The translations under genes and the position numbers were made by a program. A DNA stretch of 64,000 nt, taken from assembly GCA_033807775.1 (NCBI GenBank), contig CM066324.1, positions 134,717,501 to 134,781,500 of the forward strand, written 5' to 3'. This DNA is from Saussurea involucrata. Lineage: Eukaryota > Streptophyta > Magnoliopsida > Asterales > Asteraceae. The notes under the pieces are model-generated. The model saw nothing but the letters and a program-made list of their open reading frames with translations, did no database searches and was not told the DNA's origin. Positions 33,394 to 45,540 of the stretch are shown here, piece after piece; position 1 is the first letter of the stretch; each line of letters starts with the position of its first letter.

Positions 33394-35274
33394 ACTCTCC
33401 CCCACTTGGATTAGACTTCGTCCTCGAAGTCTCTGCCTACGAATAGCTCTGGATAGTTCTCCCTCATCTCAACCTCAGGTTCCTAAGTCCACTTGAAATC
33501 CCTTCTAAAACTTCTCGAATACTTTTCTAACTAACGTACTCCTTCTAGGGCACTGGGATTATGATCGGCAGAACACCCCAACAATTGGAATCATTCCTAG
33601 CCAAGCGACTTCGGTTGTCCCCCAACCTTAGATATTCCATACATCCCGAGTCAAATCTCAAGCTCTAACCATTCTAAAGTTGCCCACCAGTATACCCAAC
33701 TGGATACTCGGATCCGATCATTCCTACCATTAACCGTCGATTAACTCCTACGAGTTCTACTAGACTCCCAAAATTTACCCTACACGAATCGTCAAACCAG
33801 TAAATTTAAAATCACTCACGAAGGTCACTCCACCATAACCATTCACCACAAGCAAACATCTCAGGATTACTACTACCATCAACATAATTTCCTTAAAATC
33901 GGCTACAATTCCCCAATTACACTAAGGTGTTTGGCCTCAAGCCCAAAAGTCGACACCTAAGTATACTATTTACCTCAAAAATTCTACGCATTTATCCTCT
34001 TTATTACAAAGGGCATCATTCCCTAACCGATACTATTCGGCCTACAGTACCAACACGCGTGGAATACCCAACCTTCCACCGTCGACGTATCTTCCATACT
34101 CGCTCTACGAAGCCTAGTTACACCGTATCAAGATACACCTTAACGTCTACCTCCCAGGTACGTGCTCAAGACTATATCCTCCTAGTGCCCACTGGAAAGT
34201 CAAAGTCATAACACACGGATACCGGGGTCCCACCCCGAGATACCCAACCGACCGTTACCAACGTCTGACTAACCTGACCAAGGATTTAATGCAAACAGTC
34301 GACCAACAACATACCTATCCCGGAATGACTCACTCACCCAAACATGTAAATGCTCAAAATGACACATAACACTTAAAAGCGCTTTTCCCAAATGGTTTAC
34401 AAATCATTTACAAAATATTTTCAACGTCAAGATTTTTCACTTCAAAAAGACCGTATGCAATAGACTACTATTACCAGGTCGGTGATTACGCAAAAGTGAA
34501 CACGTTCGTCTCACATAGTAAAAATCATGTTGAAAATCATTCCATTGTCGTTCAGTTTACTTACAAAATTCAAAATGATATGGAACGAAGCTTTACCAAC
34601 CAAAATTTGCGCGCATCAGTTATTTATACAATACAAGGAAACGGTTTGTTGACAATAAAACATTTAGCTGACTAGAAAGCGCACCAAACAACTCATGGTA
34701 AAATGCTACCAAAAATATTCTCTCAAAATTCTACAACACAACCCATAAGGATAGGAAACGCAAGAATTAGTTAAGGCAAATTTTATTTTCAAAATCAAAC
34801 TTTGTGCATGACTTAGTCGGCATTCTACGTCTCGACTCGTACTACTCCAAACCTCTCCGGTCCACAATCGCTATCCGGACATTTAAACCTCTAAGGGCAA
34901 GTTGGAATTCACGTTCAATTATCTTACGGCTTTTCCTTAAAACAAAATCGGCTCAAAAGCCTAAAATTCTAGCTCAAACATCAATCCCGACCCGAAACAG
35001 TCTACTTAAAACACATATTACAACAGCAACCTCGACCACAAGTGGACAGCCTAGCCGTCCTATACTACGGCCCAACGCTCACTACAAGCGTGAGGCACGA
35101 AAATAATGGGTAGCCCCGCTATCAAGCATCACTACAGCAGACACCGAGTTAACTAAGAACGCACTTAATCCCACAACTTAAGCAAAAGCAACTATATACG
35201 ATAATCAATAACAGAAAACAAGTGGCGAAATATACATGTCACCACTTTAGGCGTAGCCTGTGCCTCCTCCACCG

Positions 35275-35841
35275 TCAGTTGATGAACTCCACCTCGGCCG
35301 CCTCGGGTCCAACCTGACCCACACGACCATCAGTAATACGCAAGGGAGCAACCACAGGGGCTTCTTGTGCCCCACTCCCAACAGAAATCCTCGGATTCTG
35401 GCAGTTGATCTTCACGTGGCCCGTCTGTTTGCAGTTAAAACAGACCACCAGTGGTGCCCTGCAATCCCGACCGTAGTGTCCTACCTGGCCACACTTGAAA
35501 CAATTGTCGTTTCTCCTTCCGCTACTATCCTTGGTTTTAAACCCACCACTCCTTCGATTCAAAAGTGAGTCTGAAAACCTCGTTTTCTTTGGGACTGCGG
35601 ATTCTGATGCAACGGCCTGCGTCGTCTTCCTCTTCTTGGCCTGTTCCTCTAACTCGAGTCCCTATCCCCGAGCAGCCTCCAGCATCATTACTACCTCATC
35701 ACGAACGGCGGTAATAATCCCGGGGATTGCCTCCCTAATAGCATGCTTTACTTCAGTCGCGATCAACTCACGTATCTGTTCACTAGTGAGTTCAATACTA
35801 GCATTCGGTTCAACATCGTTGTTCCTCCTTGCGATGGTCAT
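35275..35841 (-). pseudogene. Capsid-less gag (zinc-knuckle protein) of element B
   Basis: The 189-codon frame runs from ATG (35839-35841) to TAA/TAG-type stop at 35275-35277, with one in-frame TAG at 35662-35664 (codon 60). The N-terminal 60 codons look like the helical start of a gypsy gag (ELTSEQIRELIATEVKHAI). Next comes a Lys-rich linker, then two CCHC knuckles: CFKCGQVGHYGRDC and CFNCKQTGHVKINC. The large retrotransposon gag (capsid) domain expected between them, about 200 residues, is absent. If translated past the stop, it could bind RNA but probably not form particles alone. The equivalent region in A and C is deleted. Confidence 0.8.
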
Positions 35842-36079
35842 CCTAGGTAATTAATACAACGAGCTATTAGCACATAATAACTCACCCTACCACGCTCACG
35901 CTCGACTCCTTGGATCCCTCGCGACTTTCCCCGACTCGAACATTGATCCTGTGCTTCCGGTAGTAGGAGCTCTACTACTACCATCTACACCTATCATTGC
36001 CCGCTCCGAGTCCCATCCCAAGTACCCAAGTAGTTGCTCGCCCAAATAACACCATACACGCGTGCCTATACTGACGCAT

Positions 36080-36970
36080 GTACACACTCTTCCTAGCTCC
36101 CTAGGAATAATTATAATACCCCACTACTCTTGCTAGGGCGGAACCCCCACTAACCCTGACGAGTCTCCTCGTAAACGCACAGTCATATACAGTGGAAACC
36201 AGATAGACATTCGAATATAAGATTCTATCCTACAACGGTTGGACTCAAACAAGAGCTGCGCAATAGAACTAAATCCAACATTCTAAGGCTATTCGGTTCC
36301 TACCGCATACAACCTATAGTGCATTCGCTCGACAACCTATCATAGCTAGCATAAGTTCCTATTAGCAAATAACAACCATACAATACAGTGTAATAAGCAC
36401 CAAGCACTCTAGCATACATAATCGTATATAAACACTCTTCCCGACTCACTAGAAATTTCATCTCATCCCACTACCCTTGCTACCACGGAATCCCTATTAG
36501 TCATAACGAGTTGCCTCGCGAATACCCAGTCGCATGCAGCGTGAATCAAATAGACATTCGAATACACGATCCTATCCTAGAACGGTTGGACTCAGACAAG
36601 AGCTGCGCAATAGGACTAAATCAAATATTCTAAGGCTATATGATTCTTACTGCATACAACTTATAGGGCCTTCACTTAACAACCTACTATAACTAGCATT
36701 GATTCCTACTAGCAAGCAATCATCATACAGTACAGTGTAAACAACATAGGCAATCTAGCATGCATACCCTATGATCTAGAAAGCGATAAATACACTAAGT
36801 ATTGTACCTTCCCACATAGCGTCGGCTGACTGTACACACTACGCCCTCGATCACCGTTTCCCAAACGGGTTTTCCTTTTTCCTTTATTCTCAAAGATTTT
36901 AGCAAAAGAGTTTAAAACTTCATAGCCGCAACTTGAGACCAAACACACCGAGATGTGTTTGATTCACTCA
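36080..36970. repeat. About 350-bp tandem duplication in the leader of element B
   Basis: The phrase GGTTGGACTCAAACAAGAGC followed by TGCGCAATAGAACTAAATCC occurs at about 36239 and, slightly changed, at about 36588. The leader of C carries the same duplication (about 41980 and 42360), while A has one copy (about 15780). Confidence 0.75.
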
Positions 36971-36976
36971 AGCTGT

Positions 36977-36988
36977 GCTCTGATACCA
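36977..36988 (-). other. Primer binding site of element B (tRNA-Met)
   Basis: TGGTATCAGAGC on the minus strand, three bases inside the 5' LTR. It is complementary to the 3' end of plant initiator tRNA-Met. Confidence 0.9.
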
Positions 36989-36991
36989 AGT

Positions 36992-39097
36992 TGTAACGTC
37001 CCAAAAATTACAAGGAATTTAAAATTTTAAAAATAATGCATTTCGTTACAATCAAACCATAAGTTAACAAATCTCATTACAATAAAAATAAACGTCGTTA
37101 ATTAAAACCGTCAAATGAAATTTAAGCAGCGGAAAAGTTATATAATTAAATCCCCATTTAAAAAGTTAAACTTAAACAGCCTTCGCCTTGCGCCCGTGTG
37201 TACCGTCATGCCCGACTGCTACTCGCACCTGAAATCATAAGATATTGGGAAGGGGTAAGCACGAAGCTTAGTGAATTCCATCACATGCGCAGATAGGAAT
37301 TATATACACATCACCCCTATCCGCACATAAGCAACAACATCACAGTTACATAAAACGAGTAAACATCTACAAGTAATTATGTATCCAACACCTCGGTCCC
37401 ACCGAGCCCTCGGTCCCACCGAGTTGTAATGTAACACACTCGTCACACCGAGTTCCCACAACGTTTCTTTCCACTTCCTCGGTCCCACCGAGTTGTAATG
37501 TAACACACTCGTCACACCGAGTTCCCACAACGTTTCTTTCCACTTCCTCGGTCCCACCGAGCCCTCGGTCCCACCGAGTTGTAATGTAAAACATTTATAC
37601 TAAGCATTTAAACCAATCAAATATTACACACCACAAACAACTAGTTCACACCACAAAGACAGTAGTACATACAAACTACTATGACATGCATACAACCCCT
37701 AACTACACAGTGAGAGAACTCACCTTAAAGCAACGCGAGTATCCGCAACCGCAATCACAAGCCGGCCAACTTCACTCACCTTCTCCCACCTAATTACGTA
37801 TTAACAAATGTCAAAGTGACGCCCCAAACCAAAGCCACGACTACTAACTTCAAAAACACATTTTTCCAGTTTTTACTCTCAACACGCAGGTCTGTTCGGG
37901 ACCTATTTAACCCCTTATAAACTGATTAAACCAGAAATATTTTTCCATAAACACAAAGTCCCATGTCTTAGGGTTCCAGGAACATATCGCACGCGCTCTA
38001 ACGATTTTTCTACAATTTATTATGGATTTTACAAAACCAACCTGCTGCACAGCGAAAAACAGTACCTTTCAGTACAAAACAGCAGTTTGACACTAGCTAT
38101 GGTCCGAACTGGTTTTTCCGCAAAACATAAGAAACTTACTAGACTCAGAATGGGAGCTTTTGGCACTGGTTTCACCCCAATACGAAGTTCCTATAAAAAG
38201 TTATGGCTTTCCCAAAACAGTGTCAGAAACTGCCAATTTCACATGAAATGACAACAAAGCTTACCATTAAATCTTAACCCATTAAGCCACGACTTAAGCA
38301 CTCAGACCTGTGATTCCAGCTGACTTATTGATCAAGACTAAATGGGCTGAGCAGCCCGAGCACCACCCTCTGCCACCTCCGGCAGAGGCGGCCGTTGGCT
38401 AAGAATTTCCGGCGAAACCACACCCCAAACACCGCCCATTCCGACTTACCCGCACACACCCACACCCCCGCACACGTGCACACTCCTCCTGCCGCCACCC
38501 GGCGGCGGCCCCACCGCTGGCAGCCGTGGCTGCGGCGGTGGTGGTGGTGGTTTTGTAATCGAAAAGACAACGGGGAAAGAAAACGGGTTAGATTCTTACC
38601 TCGAGACGACGACGACACGACGGTAACCACACCGAAACCGACGGTGGTTCTCTCACGCCGGCGACCTCCTTCCTCCTCCTCTCCACCCACGCTTCCTCTC
38701 TCTCTCGGTTTCTCTCTCTAACCCTCTCGGTTTCTCTCTCTCTCTCACTTCTCTTTTCCGGCCGGCGACTACGAACGGGAAAGGGAGAAAAGGGCCGTAG
38801 GGTTTGGTTTTGTTATTCTTAATCTTTCTTTTTTCCTTGTGAGTCACGGCATCCCCATCAAACAACAAAGAAAATGGGTTTTGGTTTAGGAAAAGCATGG
38901 GCCGAAACTTTGGATAAGTTTTGACCCTTGACACAAATGGTCCCTCAACTTAAACTTTCTCGCAAGTAACCAAAATTCCGACATTTTTAACGATTAGGTC
39001 CAACTCGACTAACCCCGTTAACGAAAACCACATTAAATCAAACTTAAAAGAAAAGAATTAATACTAATAAATTACATACCGGGATACGGGCTTTACA
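36992..39097 (-). repeat. 5' LTR of element B (2106 bp)
   Basis: Direct copy of 31232-33393 with few differences, among them a loss of GGCATGCAGC around 38503 and one fewer CTCGGTCCC unit. Confidence 0.93.
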
Positions 39098-39125
39098 TAT
39101 TCGTATTCGTACAAGTTAATGCTTA

Positions 39126-39270
39126 ATATAGATTCCTCATATCATTTAGTATGAACAAATCATATATATGTAACATAGATTCCCCATAGCATTTAGTATG
39201 AGCAAATCGCATTTATATAACATAGATTTCCCATAGCATTCAGTATGAGCAAATCACATTTATATAACAT
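39126..39270. repeat. 3 x ~48-bp repeat in solo LTR D
   Basis: Units of CATAGATTCCCCATAGCATT followed by YAGTATGAGCAAATC, starting at about 39126, 39174 and 39221. This is the D sequence that separates elements B and C. Confidence 0.85.
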
Positions 39271-39413
39271 ACTACACACCTGCTTAGTATCAAACTAAAG
39301 CAACATTTAAGCCTAACACACTACCATCCAATAGCAGATGTATTCAAGCTACTTTCAGTTCTTCAATTATACTCTGCTCAGAAGTTAACCAAAACCCAAA
39401 GTTACCGGGTACT

Positions 39414-41603
39414 TGTAAAGCCCGTGTCCCGGTACGTATATATATATATATATATTTTTTTTCCTTTAAATCTTCCTCGTTGCTTATTAAGTATTTTTGT
39501 CTTTGATTTGCTTCCGGGATCGTTTAATTATCGAGAGTTAACATCGTTGACCCTAAGTGTGATTTTTCTGGTAGGGTGTTTAAAGGGCCTTGGGAGTTGT
39601 CGAGGGGCCAAAGTTGTCTAGTGGCCAAAGTTGTCTAGCTAGGGGGTCGGCCCATGCAGTGAAACCGAACCCCCCATTTTGCCTTTCGTTTTTTTTGGGT
39701 TTGGTGGTTAGCAAGAGATGAGAAGTAAATAGGATAGAAAACCCTAAGACCCCCCCCCCCTCTCGTTTCTCTCAGCCGTAACCCCCCCCCCCCCCCCCTC
39801 CCTCGTTGTTATCAGCTGCTGCCGCCGGAAAAGTGCAGCACCGCCGCTGCTGTTTGGCCGGAGAGAGAGAGAGAGCGAGAGAGTTCGCCGGAAAGAAGGA
39901 GGAGTCGCAGTCGTTTCTGCCGGAAAGAGTGGAGGAGAAGTCATGTCGAGGTAATCCCGTGTTCTCTTCGTTTTCGTTGTAGTTTCGTTGTCGGAACGCC
40001 GTAAACCGCCACCACCACCGCCGTAGCCACGGCTGCCGGCGGTGGGGCCGCCGTTGCACGCCGCCGTGGTGGCGGCAGAGGGGTGGGTGCAGGTGTGTGA
40101 AGGTGTGCGGGTGTGTGTGCGGCGGTGTGGTTGCGGGTGAGTCGGGATGGGCGATGTTGGAAGGTTCCGCCGGGAGGTGTTACCGTAACCACCGTCGCCG
40201 CCGCCAACCACCACCACCGCCGGAGGCGGCAGTGAGTAGTGCACGGCTGTCGACCAGCCTAGTATGACCTTTTCCAGTAAGCTTGTAGGATTTCCGGGTC
40301 TGTTTGAATTAAGCCATGACTTAATGAGTTAATTAGCTATAGTTGTCATTTTATGTGAAAACGTTTTTCTGTCCCTGTTTTACGACGGCCATAACTTTTC
40401 CTTCGTAGCTCGGATTGAGGCGAATCCGGTGCCCACGGTTCACATTATGTGCCGGGCACACTTTTCGTGTTTTAGCGGAAGTCTGGTTCGGCCTCTAACT
40501 AGACGTAAATTGGCTGTTTTTACAGCAGGTCTGCACGTGACAGATTCGTGTCCTGTTTTTAGAAAATTCATAGTAAATTGTAGCAAAATCGTTAGAATGC
40601 GTACGATATGTCCCTGGAACCCTAAGACATAGAACTAACTGATTATGGAATAATATTTCTGGATTTATCAGTTTTTAAGGGGTTAAACAGGTCCCGAACA
40701 GACCTGTATTTTTAGAGTAAAAGCTGGAAAATTTACATGTTTGGGCTCATAGTTGTGACTTTGTGTTAGGACTTCGCTTGACGTTTGATATCACTTATTT
40801 AGGTGGGAAAAGGTGAGTGAAGTTGGCCGGCTTGTGTTGCGGTTGCGGATACTTTCGTTGCTTTAAGGTGAGTTCTCTCACTGTGTAGTTAGGGGTTGTA
40901 TGCATGTCATAGTAGTTTGGTATGTACTACTGTCTTTGTGGTGTGAACTAGTTGTTTGTAGTGCGTAATATTTGATTGGTTTAAATGCTTAGTATAAATG
41001 TGTAATACATTACAAATCGGTGGGACCGAGGAAGTGGAAAGAAACGTTGTGGGAACTCGGTGTGACGAGTGTGTTACATTACAACTCGGTGGGACCGAGG
41101 GCTCGGTGGGACCGAGGAAGTGGAAAGAAACGTTGTGGGAACTCGGTGTGACGAGTGTGTTACATTACAACTCGGTGGGACCGAGGGCTCGGTGGGACCG
41201 AGGTGTTGGATACATAATTACTTGTAGATGTTTTACTCGTTTTATGTAACTGTGGTGTTGTTGCTTATGTGCAGATAGGGGTGATGTGTATATAATTTCT
41301 ATCTGCGCATGTGATGGAATTCACTAAGCTTCGTGCTTACCCCTTCCCAATATCTTATGATTTCAGGTGCGAGTAGCAGTCGGGCATGACGGTACACACG
41401 GGCGCAAGGCGAAGATTGTTTAAATTGATTTTTAGTAAATGGGGATTTAATTATATAACTTTCCGCTGCTTAAACTTTGTTGACGGTTTTAAATAACGAC
41501 GTTTATTCTTATTGTAATGGGATTTGTTAACTTTTGGTTTGATTATAATGAAATGTATTACTTTTAAAAATTTTAAATTCCTTGTAATTTTTGGGACGTT
41601 ACA
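39414..41603 (+). repeat. 5' LTR of element C (2190 bp)
   Basis: It contains a TA tract near the start, C homopolymers at 39750-39800, a GCCGCC-rich segment (39830-40230) and CTCGGTGGGACCGAGG repeats (41010-41210). GGTGAGTTCTCTCACTGTGT and following sequence are shared with the A and B LTRs. Confidence 0.93.
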
Positions 41604-41606
41604 ACT

Positions 41607-41618
41607 TGGTATCAGAGC
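41607..41618 (+). other. Primer binding site of element C (tRNA-Met)
   Basis: TGGTATCAGAGC, three bases after the 5' LTR. Confidence 0.9.
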
Positions 41619-44600
41619 ACAGCTTGAGTGAACCAAACACATCACGGTGTGTTTGGTCTCAAGTTGCGGCTAGGGAATTACAAATTCTTTTACTAAAATC
41701 TTTTTGAATAAAAGAAAAAAAAAAGGAAAACCCGTTTGGGGAAACGGTGATTGAGGGCGCAATGTGTACAGTCAGCCGACGCTAAGTGGGAAGGTACAGT
41801 ACTTAGTGTATTTATCGCTTTCTAGATCATAGGGTATGCACGCTAGACTGCTTATGTGGTTTACACTGTACTGTATGTTGATTGCTTGCTAGTAGGAATC
41901 AATGTTAGTTATAGTAGGTTGTTAAGTGAAAGCCCTATAGGTTGTATGCAGTAAGAATCATATAGCCTTAGAATATTCGATTTAGTTCTATTGCGCAGCT
42001 CTTGTTTGAGTCCAACCGTTCTAGGATAGAATCTTGTATTCGAATGTCTATTTGATTCACGCTGCATGCGACTGGGTATTCGCGAGGCAACTCGTTATGG
42101 CTAATAGGGATTCCGTGGTAGCAAGGGTAGTGGGATGAGATGAAATTCCTAGTGAGCTGGGAAGAGTATTTACATATGAGTATGTATGCTAGATTGCTTT
42201 CTAGAACATAGGAGTATGTGTGCTGGATTGTTTGGTGCTTATTACACTGTACTGCATGTTTGTTGTTTGCTAATAGGAGTTCATGCTAGCCTTGATAAGT
42301 TGTTAAGTGAATGCACTATAGGTTGTATGCGGTAGGAACCAAATAGCCTTAGAATGTCGGATTTAGTTCTATTGCGCAGCTCTTGTTTGAGTCCAACCGT
42401 TGTAGGATAGAATCTTATATTCGAATGTCTATCTGGTTTTACACTGTGTGCGACTGTGCATTCGCGAGGCGACTCGTCATGACTAGTGGGGATTTCGTCA
42501 TAGCAAGGGTAGTGAAGTTGGGTGGAATTCCTAGGGAGCTAGGAAAAGTGTGTACATATGCCGGTGCGGGCATATGTGTGTAGTTATCGGCGAGAAACTA
42601 CTTGGACCCATCGGATGGAACTCGGAACGAGTGATGATAGGTGTGGAAGGTAGTAGTAGAGCTCCTACTATCGAAAACACAGGATCAATGCTCGAGTCGG
42701 GGAAAGTCACGAGGAATCCAAGGAGTTGAGCGTGAGCGTTGTTAGTATGAATTATTATGTGCTAATAACTCGTTGTAATATCTACCCAGAATAGCCATCG
42801 CAAGGAGGAACGACTATAGTAAATCTACTAGTACAGGTATGTACTTGATTTGCTTTGATGGGATGATCGTTGGGGTAGTGTCGAAGGTTATAAATTAGTA
42901 GTCGTTGGAATAAAAGGACAATTCTAGTATTAATCACTTGGAGTGACGATAAGGATGATGTTTGTTTCGGGCCAAGATGGATGATTGTGCTAGAATCATA
43001 GGCTTATAGCACTGACTTTGGTGTGAGGAAAAATCGTAGGGATTATTTGACGTAATTTCCCAACTTTCCTAAGAGGTTTAAATGTCCGGATGACGTTAGT
43101 GGACCAGAGAGATTTGGAGGAGTAGGAGTCGAGGCGTAGAATGCCGAATAAGTCATGCACAAAGTTTGATTTTGAAATAGATTGCATTAACAAATTCTTG
43201 TGTTTCAAATCCTTTTATGGTTGGTGTTTTGGAATTTTGGGAAATGTTCAGCACACACACAAGATTTTGAATTATGGTTTTGAAAGTGCATGAAATCGTT
43301 TTATCACGGCAGTTGCAAACTTTGTTAGAATTTGTCTCATTTCGTTATTTTCCAACGATTCTTTCGGGTAAGACGATATCTGTGTTTTGTGGTGTTTAAA
43401 ATGTTGGGCAAGTGACTACAGCTTGTGACTTTAACATTGGAACTCCTCCACATATGTTAGAGTTGAGACGGAAAGTTACATTCCACGATGTCTGTATAAA
43501 ACTATTTGAGTGATTTGGTTAAAATAAGTTTTGTTTTACTGCATGTTGAGTCGTGTGGGTTTAATTTCACGAGGTGCATATCTCATTTGTTTATGTGACC
43601 ATTTGGGGAAATCTTGGAAATCAATTTAAAGAACCCCACCTTTTGAGATTTTATGAGATTTTAGTCGATATTTTCAAATGATGGAAACGGATTGGTTTTT
43701 AACTTTAAGTTGAAACTTACACGAGACAGTCGTGTTTTAACAAAAATATATTTGTAAACCGTTTCATCGTTTTGTATGACTAGCCGACGCGCGTAAGATT
43801 TGTTGGTGAACCCTGTGCCACGACATTTTATGTTGAAAAAGAGAAATTTTGGGGTCAAATGTCGTGGAACTGATTTTGAAATTATGTGCACTCTTTTGTC
43901 GCACCCGGTGTAAGGTCGATCGGTTACTTTAAATACATGTCATGAGTCAATTCATACTAGAACCATGACGGTTCATTTTCAAAGAAATTATTTATTTCGC
44001 TTTACGTTTTGTAAGATAAGCTGCAATGAAATGATTTTCAACATGATTTTCATATGTGGGACGAGCGTGTCCATTTTTGCGTAACTACCGACCTGGTAAT
44101 AGTAGTTTTATTGCATACGATCTTTTTGAGATGAAAAATCTTGACGTTGAAAATATTTTGTAAATTATTTTGTAAACCATTTGGGAAATGCGCTTATAAG
44201 TGTTATGTGTCATTTTGAGAACTTTAAGGGTGTGAGTCCTTTTGGAAAACTCTTTTGATTAACCCGTGTCGAGTTTGGGACTAATGTTGATTTTAGAGTA
44301 TTGCTTGCTTAAACTTTATTTAAACGTGTTTTGACCAACTTATGGGTCTAGCAAGCGTGGAGCATTTTGCTCGGTTTTGACTTTGAGATAGTCATGGGTC
44401 AATTGCACGGTTTTTTTTAATGGCTCGATGTGGAGTTTTATTGATGGGTTGTTTTGTTGCACAGTTTTGCACTTATTGCACGTTGAGTATGTACATGTTG
44501 GGGGAATGAATCATTTCGGGATAGGCATGTTGTTGGTAGACCGTTTACATTAGATCCTTAGACACGTTAGTCAGTCGTTAGTAATGGTCGGTGGGACATC

Positions 44601-45526
44601 ACGGGGTGGGACCCCGGTATTCATGTGTTATGACCTTGACTTCCCAGTAGGCACTGGGAGGATATAGTCTTGGGCACTTACCTGGGAGGTAGTTCCGATG
44701 TGCCGGGCCTTGAGACGTACCTGGGAGCTAGACGTTAAGGTGTATCTTGATACGGTGTAACTAGGCTTCGTAGAGCGAGTATGGAGGATAAGTAGACGGT
44801 GGAAGATTGGGTATCCCACGCGTGTTGGTACTGTAGGCCGGATAGTATCAGTTAAGAGAATGATGCCCTTTGTAATTAAGAGCATAAATGCGCAGTAACC
44901 TTTTGAGGTAAGTAGTATATTTTGGTGTCGACTTTTGGGCTTGAGGCCAAACACCTTTAGTGCAATCGGGGATTTGTAGTCGATTTTAAGGTAATTGTGG
45001 TGATGGCAGTAGTAACCCTGAGATGCTTACTTGTGATGAATGGTTATAGTGGAATGACCTTCGTGGGTGATTATAAATTTACTGGTTTGATGATTCGTGT
45101 AAGGTAAATTTTGGGAGTCTATTAGAACTCGTGGAGGTTAATCGACAGTTAATGGTAAGTATGATCGAATTCGAGTATCCTGTAGGGTATATTGGTGAGC
45201 ACCTTTAGAATAGTTAGAGCTCGAAATTTGAATCGGGATGTATGGATTATCTATGGTTGGGAGACAACCGAAGTCGGTTGACTAGGAATGAATCCAGTTG
45301 TTGGAGCGTTCTTCCGATCATAATTTCAGTGTCCTTGAAGGAGTTTTGTTAGTAAGAAAAATATTCGAGAAATTCTAGACGGGGTGAAAATTTTAGATTC
45401 TAGTTGAGGAAAGTCCAGTGGCAACACAGAAAGGGCACCGAGTGGACTTGGGAACCCGAGGTTGAGATGTGGTAAAACTATCCAGAGCTGTTTGCGGACG
45501 TAGACTTCGAGGACGAAGTCTAATTC

Positions 45527-45540
45527 AAGTGGGGGAGAGT
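45527..45540 (+). other. Polypurine tract of element C
   Basis: AAGTGGGGGAGAGT adjacent to the 3' LTR, identical to that of A. Confidence 0.8.

Larger units (their letters stand above)
31232..39097 (-). mobile_element. Non-autonomous LTR retrotransposon B with short gag, TSD TATTC
   Basis: On the minus strand: 5' LTR 36992-39097, PBS 36977-36988, capsid-less gag 35275-35841, non-coding interior, polypurine tract 33394-33407, 3' LTR 31232-33393. TATTC flanks both ends (31227-31231, 39098-39102). There is no protease, RT or integrase. The structure fits the TR-GAG/LARD class of plant elements, mobilised in trans by an autonomous gypsy relative. It shares LTR ends, PBS, polypurine tract and interior blocks with A and C. 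Confidence 0.92.

Noticed and set aside
39744..40244. 166-codon minus-strand frame rich in Thr, His and Pro (and its copy at 45945-46391)
   Set aside because: Antisense reading of the GCCGCC/CACCACC-rich LTR segment of element C, interrupted differently in the two LTRs by homopolymer length.
40998..41249. Frame encoding repeated GGTEEVERNVVGTRCDECVT (also near 31540, 37300, 47145)
   Set aside because: Produced by in-frame translation of the CTCGGTGGGACCGAGG tandem repeats of the LTRs.
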